Origin: Halorubrum salinarum
GTDB taxonomy: Archaea; Halobacteriota; Halobacteria; Halobacteriales; Haloferacaceae
Assembly: GCF_013267195.1 (NCBI RefSeq)
Contig: NZ_CP053941.1
Location: 2,232,001 to 2,296,000, forward strand
Direction of reading: 5' to 3'
DNA: 64,000 bases
Part shown: piece after piece, positions 17,122-25,707 of the stretch
Position numbering within the stretch: position 1 is the first letter of the stretch
Layout of the letters: every line of letters begins with the position of its first letter
Notes under the pieces: model-generated
Seen by the model: only the letters and a program-made list of their open reading frames with translations
Told to the model about the DNA's origin: nothing
Database searches by the model: none
Made by a program: the position numbers and the translations under genes

Positions 17122-18042
17122 ATGGCCGAGCCGATCCTGAAGTGGGCCGGCGGGAAGCGACAGCTGCTCGACGAACTGTACGCCCGGTTCCCGGCCGAGT
17201 TCGGCCGGTACCACGAGCCGTTCGTCGGCGGCGGCGCGGTCTTCTTCGACCTCGAACCCGCCCGCGCGACGGTCAACGACGCGAACCCGCGGCTGGTGAA
17301 CTTCTACGAGCAGGTCCGGGACCGCCCCGACGAGCTGATCTCGCGGCTCGCGTCGTTCGACGACCCCGAGAGCGACCCCGACCCGGCCCTCCCGTACGCC
17401 GAGGAGACGGCCCGCGGCAGGGAGGTGGACGCTTACTACTACCAGCAGCGCGCGCGGTTCAACCGCCGCCCCTACGAGGGCTCGTTCGATCCCTTGGAAG
17501 AGGCCGCGCTCCTCCTGTACCTCAACCGCACCTGCTACAACGGGCTCTACCGCGAGAACGCGGACGGCGGGTTCAACGTCCCGATCGGTCGGTACGCAGA
17601 TCCCGACTGGGTCCAGCGGGACCGGATCCGTCGGGCGAGCGACCTGCTCGCCGACGCGGAGATCCGCAACGGCGACTTCGCATACGTCCTCGACGCGACC
17701 GAGCCCGGCGACGTAGTCTACTTCGATCCCCCCTACGAGCCGATGAGCGCGACCGCGAACTTCAACGAGTACAGCGCCGACGGCTTCGACCGCGAGGACC
17801 AGCGCCGCCTGCTCGACGTCGCCGGCGAGCTCGACGACGCCGGGGTGTGGGTCGTCCTCTCGAACAGCGGCGTGATGTACGACGCCTACGCCGAGGCGGG
17901 GTTCCGGGTCGACCGCGAGGGCGCGACCCGCGCGATCAACAGCGACGCGGACAACCGGGACGCGGTCGACGAGATCGTGGCGACGAACGTCCCGCCCGCC
18001 GAGCGCCGGGAGGCGGGCCAGCGCGAGCTGTCGGGGTACTGA
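17122..18042 (+). CDS. D12-class DNA adenine methylase
   Basis: The 306-residue protein is a D12-class N6-adenine methyltransferase (alpha type, like Dam). It opens with KWAGGKRQLL (residues 7-16), has the SAM-binding FVGGGAVFFDL (34-44) and the catalytic DPPY at 202-205. The target sequence cannot be read from the protein. No restriction endonuclease gene is adjacent, so it is probably an orphan methylase used for gene regulation or repair marking. It lies in the core-like part of the window. Confidence 0.92.
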   Translation: MAEPILKWAGGKRQLLDELYARFPAEFGRYHEPFVGGGAVFFDLEPARATVNDANPRLVNFYEQVRDRPDELISRLASFDDPESDPDPALPYAEETARGREVDAYYYQQRARFNRRPYEGSFDPLEEAALLLYLNRTCYNGLYRENADGGFNVPIGRYADPDWVQRDRIRRASDLLADAEIRNGDFAYVLDATEPGDVVYFDPPYEPMSATANFNEYSADGFDREDQRRLLDVAGELDDAGVWVVLSNSGVMYDAYAEAGFRVDREGATRAINSDADNRDAVDEIVATNVPPAERREAGQRELSGY

Positions 18043-18158
18043 GCCGGCGGCGGCGCGCCGCCGGGCCACCCCGGTACCGCGGTCGCCGCCGTCGGTTTCG
18101 GGCCCCGGCGCGGGGCGTTGGGGCGGGCTTTTTGACCTCCCCCGCCGACGGGTCGGGT

Positions 18159-18608
18159 ATGACCGATCTCGACATCGACCTCGTCCTCGTGCCCGTCGAC
18201 GGCAGCGAGGAGTCACACGAGGCGGTCGACTACGCCATCGCGCTCGCGGCGGAGTACGACGCGAGCGTCCACGCGCTGTACGTCCTCGACGAGGAGGTCG
18301 TCCGCGCCATCGACCACGGGGTGGTCGACGAGAGCGAGGTGGCCGACGACTCCGAGGCGTTCACCGACTCCGTCGCCCGCCGCGCGGACGCGGCCGGGGT
18401 GCCCCACAGCAACTCCATCGCCTACGGCTTCTCTACGTCGGTGAAGACGGTCCACCCGGGGAGCGTCGTCCTCGACACGGCCGAGGAGCTGGAGTCGGAC
18501 TTCATCGTCGTCCCGCGCGAGCCCGTCTCCGGCGACCCCGGCGAGGTGCTGGGGAAGGCCGCCGAGTACGTGCTGCTGTACGCGAGCCAGCCCGTCCTGT
18601 CCGTCTGA
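18159..18608 (+). CDS. universal stress protein (UspA-like)
   Basis: The 149-residue protein shows the UspA pattern: a first strand LVLVPVDGSEESHEAVDYAI, a second block ALYVLDEEV, and a C-terminal region SDFIVVPREP. The canonical ATP-binding glycine run is degenerate. A CTTTTTGAC box lies about 27 bases before the ATG, indicating a leaderless transcript. Its stop overlaps the start of the DUF63 gene (TGATG), so the two are coupled. Confidence 0.85.
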   Translation: MTDLDIDLVLVPVDGSEESHEAVDYAIALAAEYDASVHALYVLDEEVVRAIDHGVVDESEVADDSEAFTDSVARRADAAGVPHSNSIAYGFSTSVKTVHPGSVVLDTAEELESDFIVVPREPVSGDPGEVLGKAAEYVLLYASQPVLSV

Positions 18609-19417
18609 TGGTCGGCGGCCTCCTCCCCACGGGCACGACGCTGCCGCCCCTGCCGCACCTCCTCGCCGTCCTGCTCGCGACCGGCGGAGTCGTCGTCGCG
18701 CTCCGCCGCCGTCGCCCGCGGGTCACCGCGCGGCGCGTCCTCGCGCTCGCCCCGTGGATGGCGCTCGGCTCCGCGGCCCACGTCCTCTACGTCGTCGACG
18801 CGCTCCCGCCGCTCCTCGCCCCGTTCGCCGGTTCGCCGACCGTCTACCTCACCGTGGGGGCGCTCGCGGGCGCGGCGTGGCTCGCCGCCGACGCCGCGCG
18901 GCCGGACCGCGTCGCGCCGACGCTCGCGGCCCTCGGCGCGCTCTGTCTCGTCCCCGTCGTCGCGGTCGCGGTCGGCACCGGGATCTCCCCGGTCGGCGCG
19001 CGCTGGTCGACGGTCGCGCTCGCGCTCACCGTCCCCGTCGCCGGCGCCGCCTGGGCCGGGCTGACGCGGCTCCGCCCGGAGGCCGCGGTCACCGGCTCCG
19101 TCGGCGCGCTCGCGGTGTTCGGCCACGCGCTCGACGGCGTCTCGACCGCGGTCGGGACCACCCAGCTCGGATTCGGCGAGCGCACGCCGCTCTCGCGGCT
19201 CCTGCTGGAGGTCGGCGGGCTGCCGTCGCTCCCGGTGATCGGGGAGGGGTGGCTGTTCCTCCTCGTGAAGCTCGCGGTCGCGAGCGCCGTCGTGTGGCTG
19301 TTCGCGGCGTACGTCCGCGAGACGCCGGCCGAGGGGTACCTCCTCCTCGGGTTCGTCGCGGCGATGGGGCTCGGCCCGGCCGCGCACAACCTCATCCTGT
19401 TCTCCGTGGCGGCGTGA
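18608..19417 (+). CDS. DUF63 family membrane protein
   Basis: The 269-residue protein has about seven to eight hydrophobic helices. The segments GSAAHVLYVVDALPP and VFGHALDGVSTAVGTTQLGF match the conserved histidine- and aspartate-containing regions of DUF63, an archaeal membrane family without a proven function. Intramembrane H and D residues suggest an enzyme, but this is inference. The gene overlaps the UspA-like gene by one base and is convergent with the DUF456 gene. Confidence 0.82.
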   Translation: MVGGLLPTGTTLPPLPHLLAVLLATGGVVVALRRRRPRVTARRVLALAPWMALGSAAHVLYVVDALPPLLAPFAGSPTVYLTVGALAGAAWLAADAARPDRVAPTLAALGALCLVPVVAVAVGTGISPVGARWSTVALALTVPVAGAAWAGLTRLRPEAAVTGSVGALAVFGHALDGVSTAVGTTQLGFGERTPLSRLLLEVGGLPSLPVIGEGWLFLLVKLAVASAVVWLFAAYVRETPAEGYLLLGFVAAMGLGPAAHNLILFSVAA

Positions 19418-19430
19418 GGCCGAGCCGGGC

Positions 19431-19913
19431 TCAGACGACCGCCAGCGCGAACGCGACCGTGACGCCCGCGAGCAGGACGGCCTGGACGAACGCGCTGGCG
19501 AGGGCCCCGACCACCGCGTAGGCCGCCTGCCGGGCGGCCTCGCGCGTGTCGCCGTCGTGTTCGTCGAGGGCGGCGACGAAGACGGTGCCGCCCAGCCCGA
19601 CGACGAGCCCGATCGGCCCGAGCGGGATCAGGAGCACGATCCCGATCAGCGTCCCGACGACGACGGTCCGAGTCGAGGCGCCGCCGAGCCGGCCGGAGAC
19701 CATTCCGGACACGAGGTCCGCCGCGGAGGCCAGCAGCGAGACGGCGACGAGCGCGACCAGCGCGGGGAGGCTCGGCTCGGCGAAGCCGGTGGTGTACGCG
19801 TAGCCGACGACCGTCAGCGCCGCGAGGACGCCGCCCGGCACGAACGGGACGAACGAGCTGGCCGTCCAGACGACGAGGAGGGCGATCGCCAGGCCGGCCG
19901 CGAGAGAGACCAT
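19431..19913 (-). CDS. DUF456 family membrane protein
   Basis: The 160-residue product is hydrophobic throughout, with about five helices and the glycine-rich GPIGLVVGLGGTVFVAAL near residues 99-116, typical of the DUF456 family, a set of bacterial and archaeal membrane proteins with glycine-zipper-like segments. Function is unknown. It ends 13 bases from the convergent DUF63 gene and stands 73 bases from the DUF2150 gene on the same strand. Confidence 0.75.
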   Translation of the reverse strand: MVSLAAGLAIALLVVWTASSFVPFVPGGVLAALTVVGYAYTTGFAEPSLPALVALVAVSLLASAADLVSGMVSGRLGGASTRTVVVGTLIGIVLLIPLGPIGLVVGLGGTVFVAALDEHDGDTREAARQAAYAVVGALASAFVQAVLLAGVTVAFALAVV

Positions 19914-19986
19914 GCGGACTCGACGCTACGGGCGCTGAAAACACTTCACCTCGATCGACCCGGCGGGGGCGGGTCCGGCGACGCCG

Positions 19987-20568
19987 TCAGTCCTCCTCTT
20001 CGACGACTTCCGGGTCCTCGATGGCCGACTGGAGGGAGTCGAGCCCGTTGACCCACTCGGAGACGAGGCCGTACTCCAGGTCCTCGACGAGTTCGATGTC
20101 GAGCGCCTCGCCGTCGATGACGCGCGTGCCGGCCTGGACCACGTAGCCGAGCGCGGCGTCGAGGTCGTCGCCCTCCTCGGCCTCGGCGGCCGCGCGCACG
20201 AACTCGCTCACGTCGCCGTCGACGACGCCGCCGACGACGTACTCCTCGGCCGCGTAGAAGACGGGGACGAGCGAGGTCTGGACGCCGTCGATCAGCATCA
20301 CCTTGTCCTCGTCGTCGAACTCCACGTCGGCGAGGACGATCTCGCGGATGTCGCGGACCTCCTCGACGGCGCGCTCCTCGCCGATGCGGTCGTCGTCGAA
20401 CGCCGCGAGCACCTTCACCACGGCGATCGCCGCGTCGTCCTGGAGGTTGAGGAGGAGGCGCGCCGAGTCCTCGTTCTCGGGGTCGAGCTCCTCTTCGGCC
20501 AGCCTGTCGAGCCAGTTCTGCCAGCGTTCGTCGGTATAGAACGTTTCGACGGCGTCGTCGTCGGTCAT
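19987..20568 (-). CDS. DUF2150 family protein
   Basis: The 193-residue product is strongly acidic and mostly helical. FYTDERWQNWLDRL at residues 9-22 and the segment DEDKVMLIDGVQTSLVPVFY match the archaeal DUF2150 family, whose function is not known. There is no signal peptide or membrane helix. I chose the ATG at 20568 because the nine residues upstream look like translated promoter. A highly similar family is found across Halobacteria, so the gene is likely core. Confidence 0.8.
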   Translation of the reverse strand: MTDDDAVETFYTDERWQNWLDRLAEEELDPENEDSARLLLNLQDDAAIAVVKVLAAFDDDRIGEERAVEEVRDIREIVLADVEFDDEDKVMLIDGVQTSLVPVFYAAEEYVVGGVVDGDVSEFVRAAAEAEEGDDLDAALGYVVQAGTRVIDGEALDIELVEDLEYGLVSEWVNGLDSLQSAIEDPEVVEEED

Positions 20569-20666
20569 GTGCCGTACGTCGCCCGGCCAACTCAAATGCC
20601 TTTCCTATCGATCGCCGCGCGAGACCGCGTCTCACCCGCGTGAATCCCGGATTCCCGGCGGCGCCA

Positions 20667-20755
20667 CCGTCCCGCGGTCGGACGCCTTTGCCCCGGGGTC
20701 GGATGTCTCCGTCCGGGGTCGGTCGCCTCCGTCCCGCGGTCGGGCGCCTCCGTCG
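20667..20755. repeat. four imperfect tandem units of about 21 bp
   Basis: The gap after the SDR gene contains about four units of the type CCGTCCSGSGGTCGG followed by a variable GCCT end. The units lie head to tail at 20667-20755. They are GC-rich and would form no obvious strong hairpin; no gene covers them. Confidence 0.5.
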
Positions 20756-20767
20756 CCCCTCCCGGAC

Positions 20768-21889
20768 TCACGTCATCGGGTCGTCGCCGAGGTCGGGGTG
20801 GTCCCGCGCGAACGCGACGATCCGGTCGACGTACGACCCGAACCGCGGGACGGAGACGTCGGTGTCCGCCAGCGCGTCGCTCGCGTTCGGGCAGCGGTAG
20901 CGGGTCGGGTGGTCGAAGTAGTCGATCGTCGCCGGCTCCACGTCGACGCCGCGCGCCGAGAGCAGCCTCGCGGCCGCCTTCGCGACGGGCTTCGGCGTCG
21001 GGACCGTGACCGTCCGGCGCCCCGCGGCGTCGCTCATCGCGGCGACGAACGCCGGGACGGTGAGCGGGTCGGGGTCGCAGAGCTGGTACGTCTCCCCGAC
21101 GGTCTCGGCGCGACCGCTCAGTTCGGCGATCGCGTCGACCACGTAGTCCCGGGGCACGACGTTCAGCTCCGTGTCCGCCGCGCCGGGGATCGAGAACGCG
21201 ACCGCCAGCCGCCGCGGCTGCGCGAGGAGCAGCCGCAGGAGGTTGTAGGGGCCGTCGAGTTTGTCGGTCTCGCCCGTCTCGCTGTCGCCGACGGCGATCG
21301 CCGGGCGGTAGACGGTCGCCGGGAGCCCCTCGGCCATCCGCTCCCGCACCGCGACCTCGGCACGGTATTTCGTCGCCTCGTAGTGGTTGTTGAACGACTG
21401 GCCCTCGCGGAGGTCCTCGGCGGTGAAAACCCCGTCGTACCGGCCGCTGACGTAGCAGGTGCTGACGTAGTGGAGGCGGTCGACGCCGACGCGCTCGGCC
21501 GCGTCGAGGACGTGTTCCGTGCCGCGGACGTTCACCGCCTCGGCGAGGTCGGCGTCGACGCTCAAGTCGTACACCGCGGCGAGGTGGTACACCTCGTCGA
21601 CGCCGCCGAGCAGGTCGGGGTCGTCGAGCGCCGCGCCCAGCCCGAGGTCCGGCTCCGTGATGTCGCCCTCGTAGAGGTGGACGGCCGCCCCGTCGCCGGC
21701 CTCGTCCCCGACGTCGGCGACGATGTCGCGGGCGCGCCGCGCCGCGAGGTCGCGGTACCGGGGCTGGACGAGGCAGGCGACCGGGCCGTCGCCGCGGGCG
21801 AGCACGCGCCGGAGCAGCGCCGAGCCGAGGAAGCCGGGGAACCCGGTGAACAGGACCGCCGGCGGCCGCGAGGCCGTCGCCCCGCTCAC
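20768..21889 (-). CDS. extended SDR / male-sterility-type NAD-binding protein
   Basis: The 373-residue protein starts with the nucleotide-binding motif LFTGFPGFLGSALLRRV, as in thioester reductases and extended SDR enzymes. It has a conserved HLAAVYDL and the active-site YEATKYRAE (Y and K spaced by three). The substrate is unknown. Its start overlaps the stop of the TatD-like gene by four bases, so the two genes form an operon in which TatD is upstream. The downstream gap holds a GC-rich tandem repeat. Confidence 0.85.
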   Translation of the reverse strand: MSGATASRPPAVLFTGFPGFLGSALLRRVLARGDGPVACLVQPRYRDLAARRARDIVADVGDEAGDGAAVHLYEGDITEPDLGLGAALDDPDLLGGVDEVYHLAAVYDLSVDADLAEAVNVRGTEHVLDAAERVGVDRLHYVSTCYVSGRYDGVFTAEDLREGQSFNNHYEATKYRAEVAVRERMAEGLPATVYRPAIAVGDSETGETDKLDGPYNLLRLLLAQPRRLAVAFSIPGAADTELNVVPRDYVVDAIAELSGRAETVGETYQLCDPDPLTVPAFVAAMSDAAGRRTVTVPTPKPVAKAAARLLSARGVDVEPATIDYFDHPTRYRCPNASDALADTDVSVPRFGSYVDRIVAFARDHPDLGDDPMT

Positions 21890-22746
21890 GGCTCCCCCCG
21901 CTCCAGCGTCGCCTCGGTGTCGATCCCGTACACGTCGCGCGGCGTCTCGACGTGCGCCCGGCGGACCGCCTCCTCGTGACCCTCCTCCAGCAGCCAGCGC
22001 ACCCGCCGGGGGACGGTCTTCGGGCCGAGCACCATCCCCGGGCGGTCGGGGTCGTCCACGAAGTCCGTCTCCATCAGGAACGGCTCGCCCGCCTCGGCGG
22101 CGCGCTCCAGCCGCTCCTTGTCGCTCATCACGCTCGGCGTGACGCCCGCCAGCTCGCCCGCGGCGTAGTGTTTCACGACCTTCGAGGGGTCGAGTCCGAC
22201 CTCGTCGGCGACCGCGGCGAGGTCGGTCAGGTCCTCGGTCGCCTCGGTGTGGAGCTGGACCGCGCAGTCGACTTCAGCGCCCAGCTCGAACGCCCGACGA
22301 GTGACCGCGTTCGACGCGTCCCACACCGCGTCGGTCACGTCGTAGTGGGGGCGGCCGGACTTCAGCGCGAGCGCGTCGCCGTCCGCGACGTACTCGCTCG
22401 CGACCGACAGGCCGCCGCGCATGAGGTCGCGGGCCGCCTCGGGCGAGAAGCCGCGTTCGTCGACGAGCCGGCTGATCAGTCCCGGATGGACGCCGAGGAC
22501 GGGCCACGCGCGCCCCGGGAGCGTCTCGCTGGCGGCCGCGACGGTCTCTAACGTCTCCTCGAAGACGGCGCGGAAGTCGTCGGGCTCGTCGGGCTCGACG
22601 CCGAGCAGCCACGAGGGCTTGTTCACGACGAGCAGGTGCGTGCCGCCGAGCCGCGCGAACTCCTCGACGGCCTCGATCCCGCGGCCGTGTCGCGGGTCGA
22701 GGTGGAGGTGGTCGTCTAGCACGGGCGTGCCGAGGTCCTCGGTCAT
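21886..22746 (-). CDS. TatD-related metal-dependent hydrolase
   Basis: The 286-residue protein is a TIM-barrel amidohydrolase of the TatD-related type. The first metal motif DDHLHLD is at residues 11-17, later ligands lie in VQLHTEATE and VVKHYAAGE, and the terminal aspartate is in METDFVDDPDRP. TatD proteins can act as DNases, but archaeal members of this branch are uncharacterised. The stop overlaps the SDR gene start. A short AT-poor leader precedes it. Confidence 0.82.
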   Translation of the reverse strand: MTEDLGTPVLDDHLHLDPRHGRGIEAVEEFARLGGTHLLVVNKPSWLLGVEPDEPDDFRAVFEETLETVAAASETLPGRAWPVLGVHPGLISRLVDERGFSPEAARDLMRGGLSVASEYVADGDALALKSGRPHYDVTDAVWDASNAVTRRAFELGAEVDCAVQLHTEATEDLTDLAAVADEVGLDPSKVVKHYAAGELAGVTPSVMSDKERLERAAEAGEPFLMETDFVDDPDRPGMVLGPKTVPRRVRWLLEEGHEEAVRRAHVETPRDVYGIDTEATLERGEP

Positions 22747-22836
22747 GGGCGTGGATTCGGCGGCGACGGATTAGAAGGATCGGTCCGCGGCGTCGTCCGC
22801 GCTGTCCGTCTCGTCCGACCTCCGTGCCGACCGCGC

Positions 22837-23868
22837 TCAGTCGGCGCGGTTCGCCGCGAACTCGCCGTCGGCCCGCGGCACGGTCACGTCGGCGAGGCCG
22901 GACTCGATCTCGTCGCGGCGCTCTTTGAACCGCCCGGGCAGCACCAGGCGCTCGCCGAGCGCGTCCAGCGGCTCGTCGCTCGCGTAGCCGGGGTCCGCGG
23001 TGGCGAGTTCGAAGAGGACGCCGGCGAACTCCCGGAAGTACACGGAGCGGAACCAGTGCCGGTCGATCTGTTGGGTGGGGCGGAGGCCCATCGACGCGAC
23101 CGCGTCGCGCATCCCGGACTGGTCGTCGTCGGTCGGGGTCTGGAACGCGACGTGGTGGACGGTGCCGCGCCCGGAGCGCCCGCGGCGGTCGACCTCGACC
23201 ACGTCGACGTACTTCCCGACGGGGCCGCCGGCCGCGAACCGGGTGCGGTCGCCGTCCGTGCTCGCGTCGGCCTCGGACTCGACCTCAGTCAGCCCCATCG
23301 TCCGGAGGAGGCGCTCGGTGCGCTCGGGCTCGTCGATCCACAGCGTCACCGAGTGGAAGCCGCGGATCGCGGCCGACTCGGGGACGTGCGCGGTCCACGC
23401 GGTCGTCGGGTCGTCGTCCGGAATCTCGACGGCGACGAGCTCCACGGGGAGCCCGTCGGGGTCGCGGAAGGGGACCACCGTCTCGCCGAACCGCTCCTCG
23501 CGGGCGTCGTAGTCGACGCCGCGCTCGTCGAACCGCTCCTCCCAGTAGTCGAGGCTCCCCTCGGGGACCCGGAACGCGGTGCGGGAGACCTGCCCGGAGC
23601 CGACCTCGCCCTCGGGGAGGTCCGTCCACGGGAAGAAGGTCATGCTCGTGCCGGGCGTCCCCTCGGCGTCGCCGTAGAAGAAGTGGTACGTGCCGGGGTC
23701 GTCCTGGTTGATCGACCGCTTCACGAGGCGGAGCCCAAGCGTCTCGACCCAGAAGTCGAGGTTGCGCTGCGGGTCGCCCGCCACGCAGGTCACGTGGTGG
23801 ATCCCCGGCGTGGGGGTCGGGCCGTCGCTCGCGGGTCGGTCGGCGCCGTCGTCGGTGGCGTCTGTCAT
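22837..23868 (-). CDS. ring-cleaving dioxygenase of the VOC superfamily
   Basis: The 343-residue protein has tandem vicinal-oxygen-chelate modules. The first begins at GIHHVTCVAGDPQRNLDFWV (H24/H25 as candidate iron ligand), followed by GTYHFFYGD and TFFPWTD. The second has FHSVTLWIDE, TVHHVAFQTP and GVLFELATADPG, which supply a histidine and the glutamate ligand. The pattern fits the LinE/PcpA-like group that opens hydroquinone rings. Substrate and pathway are not shown by the neighbours. The ATG at 23868 drops a three-residue extension. Confidence 0.85.
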   Translation of the reverse strand: MTDATDDGADRPASDGPTPTPGIHHVTCVAGDPQRNLDFWVETLGLRLVKRSINQDDPGTYHFFYGDAEGTPGTSMTFFPWTDLPEGEVGSGQVSRTAFRVPEGSLDYWEERFDERGVDYDAREERFGETVVPFRDPDGLPVELVAVEIPDDDPTTAWTAHVPESAAIRGFHSVTLWIDEPERTERLLRTMGLTEVESEADASTDGDRTRFAAGGPVGKYVDVVEVDRRGRSGRGTVHHVAFQTPTDDDQSGMRDAVASMGLRPTQQIDRHWFRSVYFREFAGVLFELATADPGYASDEPLDALGERLVLPGRFKERRDEIESGLADVTVPRADGEFAANRAD

Positions 23869-23948
23869 GCCCCGCACTACGTCGCGGAGGGACTTGAATC
23901 GGCGCGGACACGGGTGTTACCGGGTCCCGGCCGCGGCCGACGGGCGGC

Positions 23949-24809
23949 TCACCGCGTCCGCGCCATCGCCCGCTCGATCCGGTCGCGCAGCCGCTCCAGC
24001 CGGTCGCCGACCGCCCCGACCGCGGCGAGGACCGGATACGAGGCGTCGAGGCCCTGATAGCAGTACGCCGCGAAGTCGATATCGTCCCCGATCGCCAGCC
24101 GGCGCTCGTGGTCGGCGAGGACGCGCTGGCGCCGCGCAGCGATCCGGTCGCAGTCCGCGACGAGCGCCTCGGTCCGGGTCCGGCAGGCGTCGAGCGCGCC
24201 GAACCCGGCGGCCGCCGCCGCGGCGTCGCCGTCGCCGAGCTCGTCGTCGATTGCCGCGACCTCCGAGCGGACGGTGTCGAGCCGGGACCCGCCGCGCTCG
24301 ACCGACTCGACCTCGGACTCCAAGGCGTCGAGGAACGCCTCGCGCTCCTGGACCGCGGTCTCGACGGCGCTCAGGAGCGAGCGCTTGTACGCCTCGTGGA
24401 AGCTGTCCGTCCGGGTGAGCGCGTACGCGATCTCGGGGCCGAACTCGGCCGCGACGCTCCGCTCGTAGGTGTCGTCGTACTCCGCCTCGTAGTGCGGCAC
24501 GGACATCACCGTCGCCCGGTACGCGTCTCGGACCGCGACGAGGCTCGACCCGGGCGACGCCGCCCCGCTGGCGCCGCCGTCGGGACCGCCCGCCGCCCCG
24601 CCGATCGCGCCGCCCGCGCCGCGGGTCGGATCCATCGCGGCGGGACCCGCCGCGGTCGCGTTCCCGTCCTCGGTCGGGACCGACGACACGCGGCCGCGGA
24701 ACGCACGGAGGGCCTCCCGCTCGTCGACGGTCCGGCGGCGCTCGACGCGGAGCGCGGCCCGCGCCGCCCGGATCGGATCGCTCGCTTCGTCCGCGTGGGT
24801 CGCTGCCAT
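23949..24809 (-). CDS. haloarchaeal coiled-coil protein (DUF7260-like)
   Basis: The 286-residue protein is mostly helical and rich in E, R, A and D. Residues 45-90 form a glycine/alanine-rich linker, and the rest has heptad-like helices (for example residues 130-200). It resembles the haloarchaeal DUF7260 family. No enzyme motif is visible. A TATATAAG box near 24843 sits about 34 bases before the ATG at 24809, giving a short leader. Confidence 0.65.
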   Translation of the reverse strand: MAATHADEASDPIRAARAALRVERRRTVDEREALRAFRGRVSSVPTEDGNATAAGPAAMDPTRGAGGAIGGAAGGPDGGASGAASPGSSLVAVRDAYRATVMSVPHYEAEYDDTYERSVAAEFGPEIAYALTRTDSFHEAYKRSLLSAVETAVQEREAFLDALESEVESVERGGSRLDTVRSEVAAIDDELGDGDAAAAAAGFGALDACRTRTEALVADCDRIAARRQRVLADHERRLAIGDDIDFAAYCYQGLDASYPVLAAVGAVGDRLERLRDRIERAMARTR

Positions 24810-24982
24810 ACCTCGCGGCACGCAGAGTCCCCTCCTAAGCGCTTATATGAGGGGTCCGGCGCGCGCCCGAGCGGTCCGCACCGCTCCGGAGCGCTATATA
24901 CCACGCACACGATCCGGACCGTCGCGGGCGCGCGGCGCCCGGGGTGAACAGCGACTTTACCGCTCCGCCCCCGACAGCCGGT

Positions 24983-25348
24983 ATGGAGACGGTGTCCCTC
25001 GCCGAGGCGTTCGGCTCGTTCGACGAGACGTGGTCGCCGCGGCTCGCGGCCGAGCTCAACGGACAGGCGGTCAAGCTCGCGAAGGCGGACGGGGAGTTCG
25101 TCTGGCACAGCCACGCGGACGCCGACGAGCTCTTTCTCGTCCACGACGGCCGGCTCCGGATCGAGTTCCGCGAGGCGGACGACGCGGTGCTGGAGGCCGG
25201 CGACTTCACCGTCGTCCCGCGCGGGACCGAACACCGGCCCGTCGCCGAGCCCGAGGCAGAGATCCTGCTGTTCGAGCCGAGCGAGACGCGCAACACGGGC
25301 GACGTCGAGACCGACGAGACCGTCACCGACGTAGAGCGGCTGGACTGA
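24983..25348 (+). CDS. cupin domain protein
   Basis: The 121-residue protein is a single cupin: WHSHADADELFLVHDG at about residues 45-60 and DFTVVPRGTEHRPVAE at about 76-91 contain the two cupin motifs with histidine and glutamate metal ligands. Small cupins of this type may be isomerases, dioxygenases or sugar binders; nothing here decides which. The gene is convergent with a membrane protein gene and stands alone. Confidence 0.88.
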   Translation: METVSLAEAFGSFDETWSPRLAAELNGQAVKLAKADGEFVWHSHADADELFLVHDGRLRIEFREADDAVLEAGDFTVVPRGTEHRPVAEPEAEILLFEPSETRNTGDVETDETVTDVERLD

Positions 25349-25368
25349 GCGCCGGGCGTCGGACCGCG

Positions 25369-25707
25369 TCAGGTCGCGACGGCCCGCGCGAGCGACCCGA
25401 ACAGCGGGAGCGCCAGCCCCGCGCCGACCGCGACGTAGGTGATCGGCCGCATCCCCGGCACCGCGGCGGCCGCCGGGCCGAGCGAGACCGCGAACGCGGC
25501 GAGGGCGACGACGCCCGCGCCGAGCGCGTACGCGACGCCGCGGCGGACCGTCGGCGCGACGAGCGACGCGAGCGCGCCGGCCGCGATCAGCCCGAGCCAG
25601 TGGACCGACGCGAACGCGACGCCGACCGCCGCGGCGGCGACGACCGCGACCGCGTGCGCCCGCGGCTCCGTCCTGACGCGCTCTACCGGCGACGGCGCGT
25701 CGCTCAT
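25369..25707 (-). CDS. small hydrophobic membrane protein
   Basis: The 112-residue product has about four hydrophobic segments and a short polar N-terminus. It begins with an ATG that overlaps the stop of the penicillin-acylase gene (ATGA), so it is co-translated with that exported enzyme. No family was recognised. Confidence 0.7.
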   Translation of the reverse strand: MSDAPSPVERVRTEPRAHAVAVVAAAAVGVAFASVHWLGLIAAGALASLVAPTVRRGVAYALGAGVVALAAFAVSLGPAAAAVPGMRPITYVAVGAGLALPLFGSLARAVAT

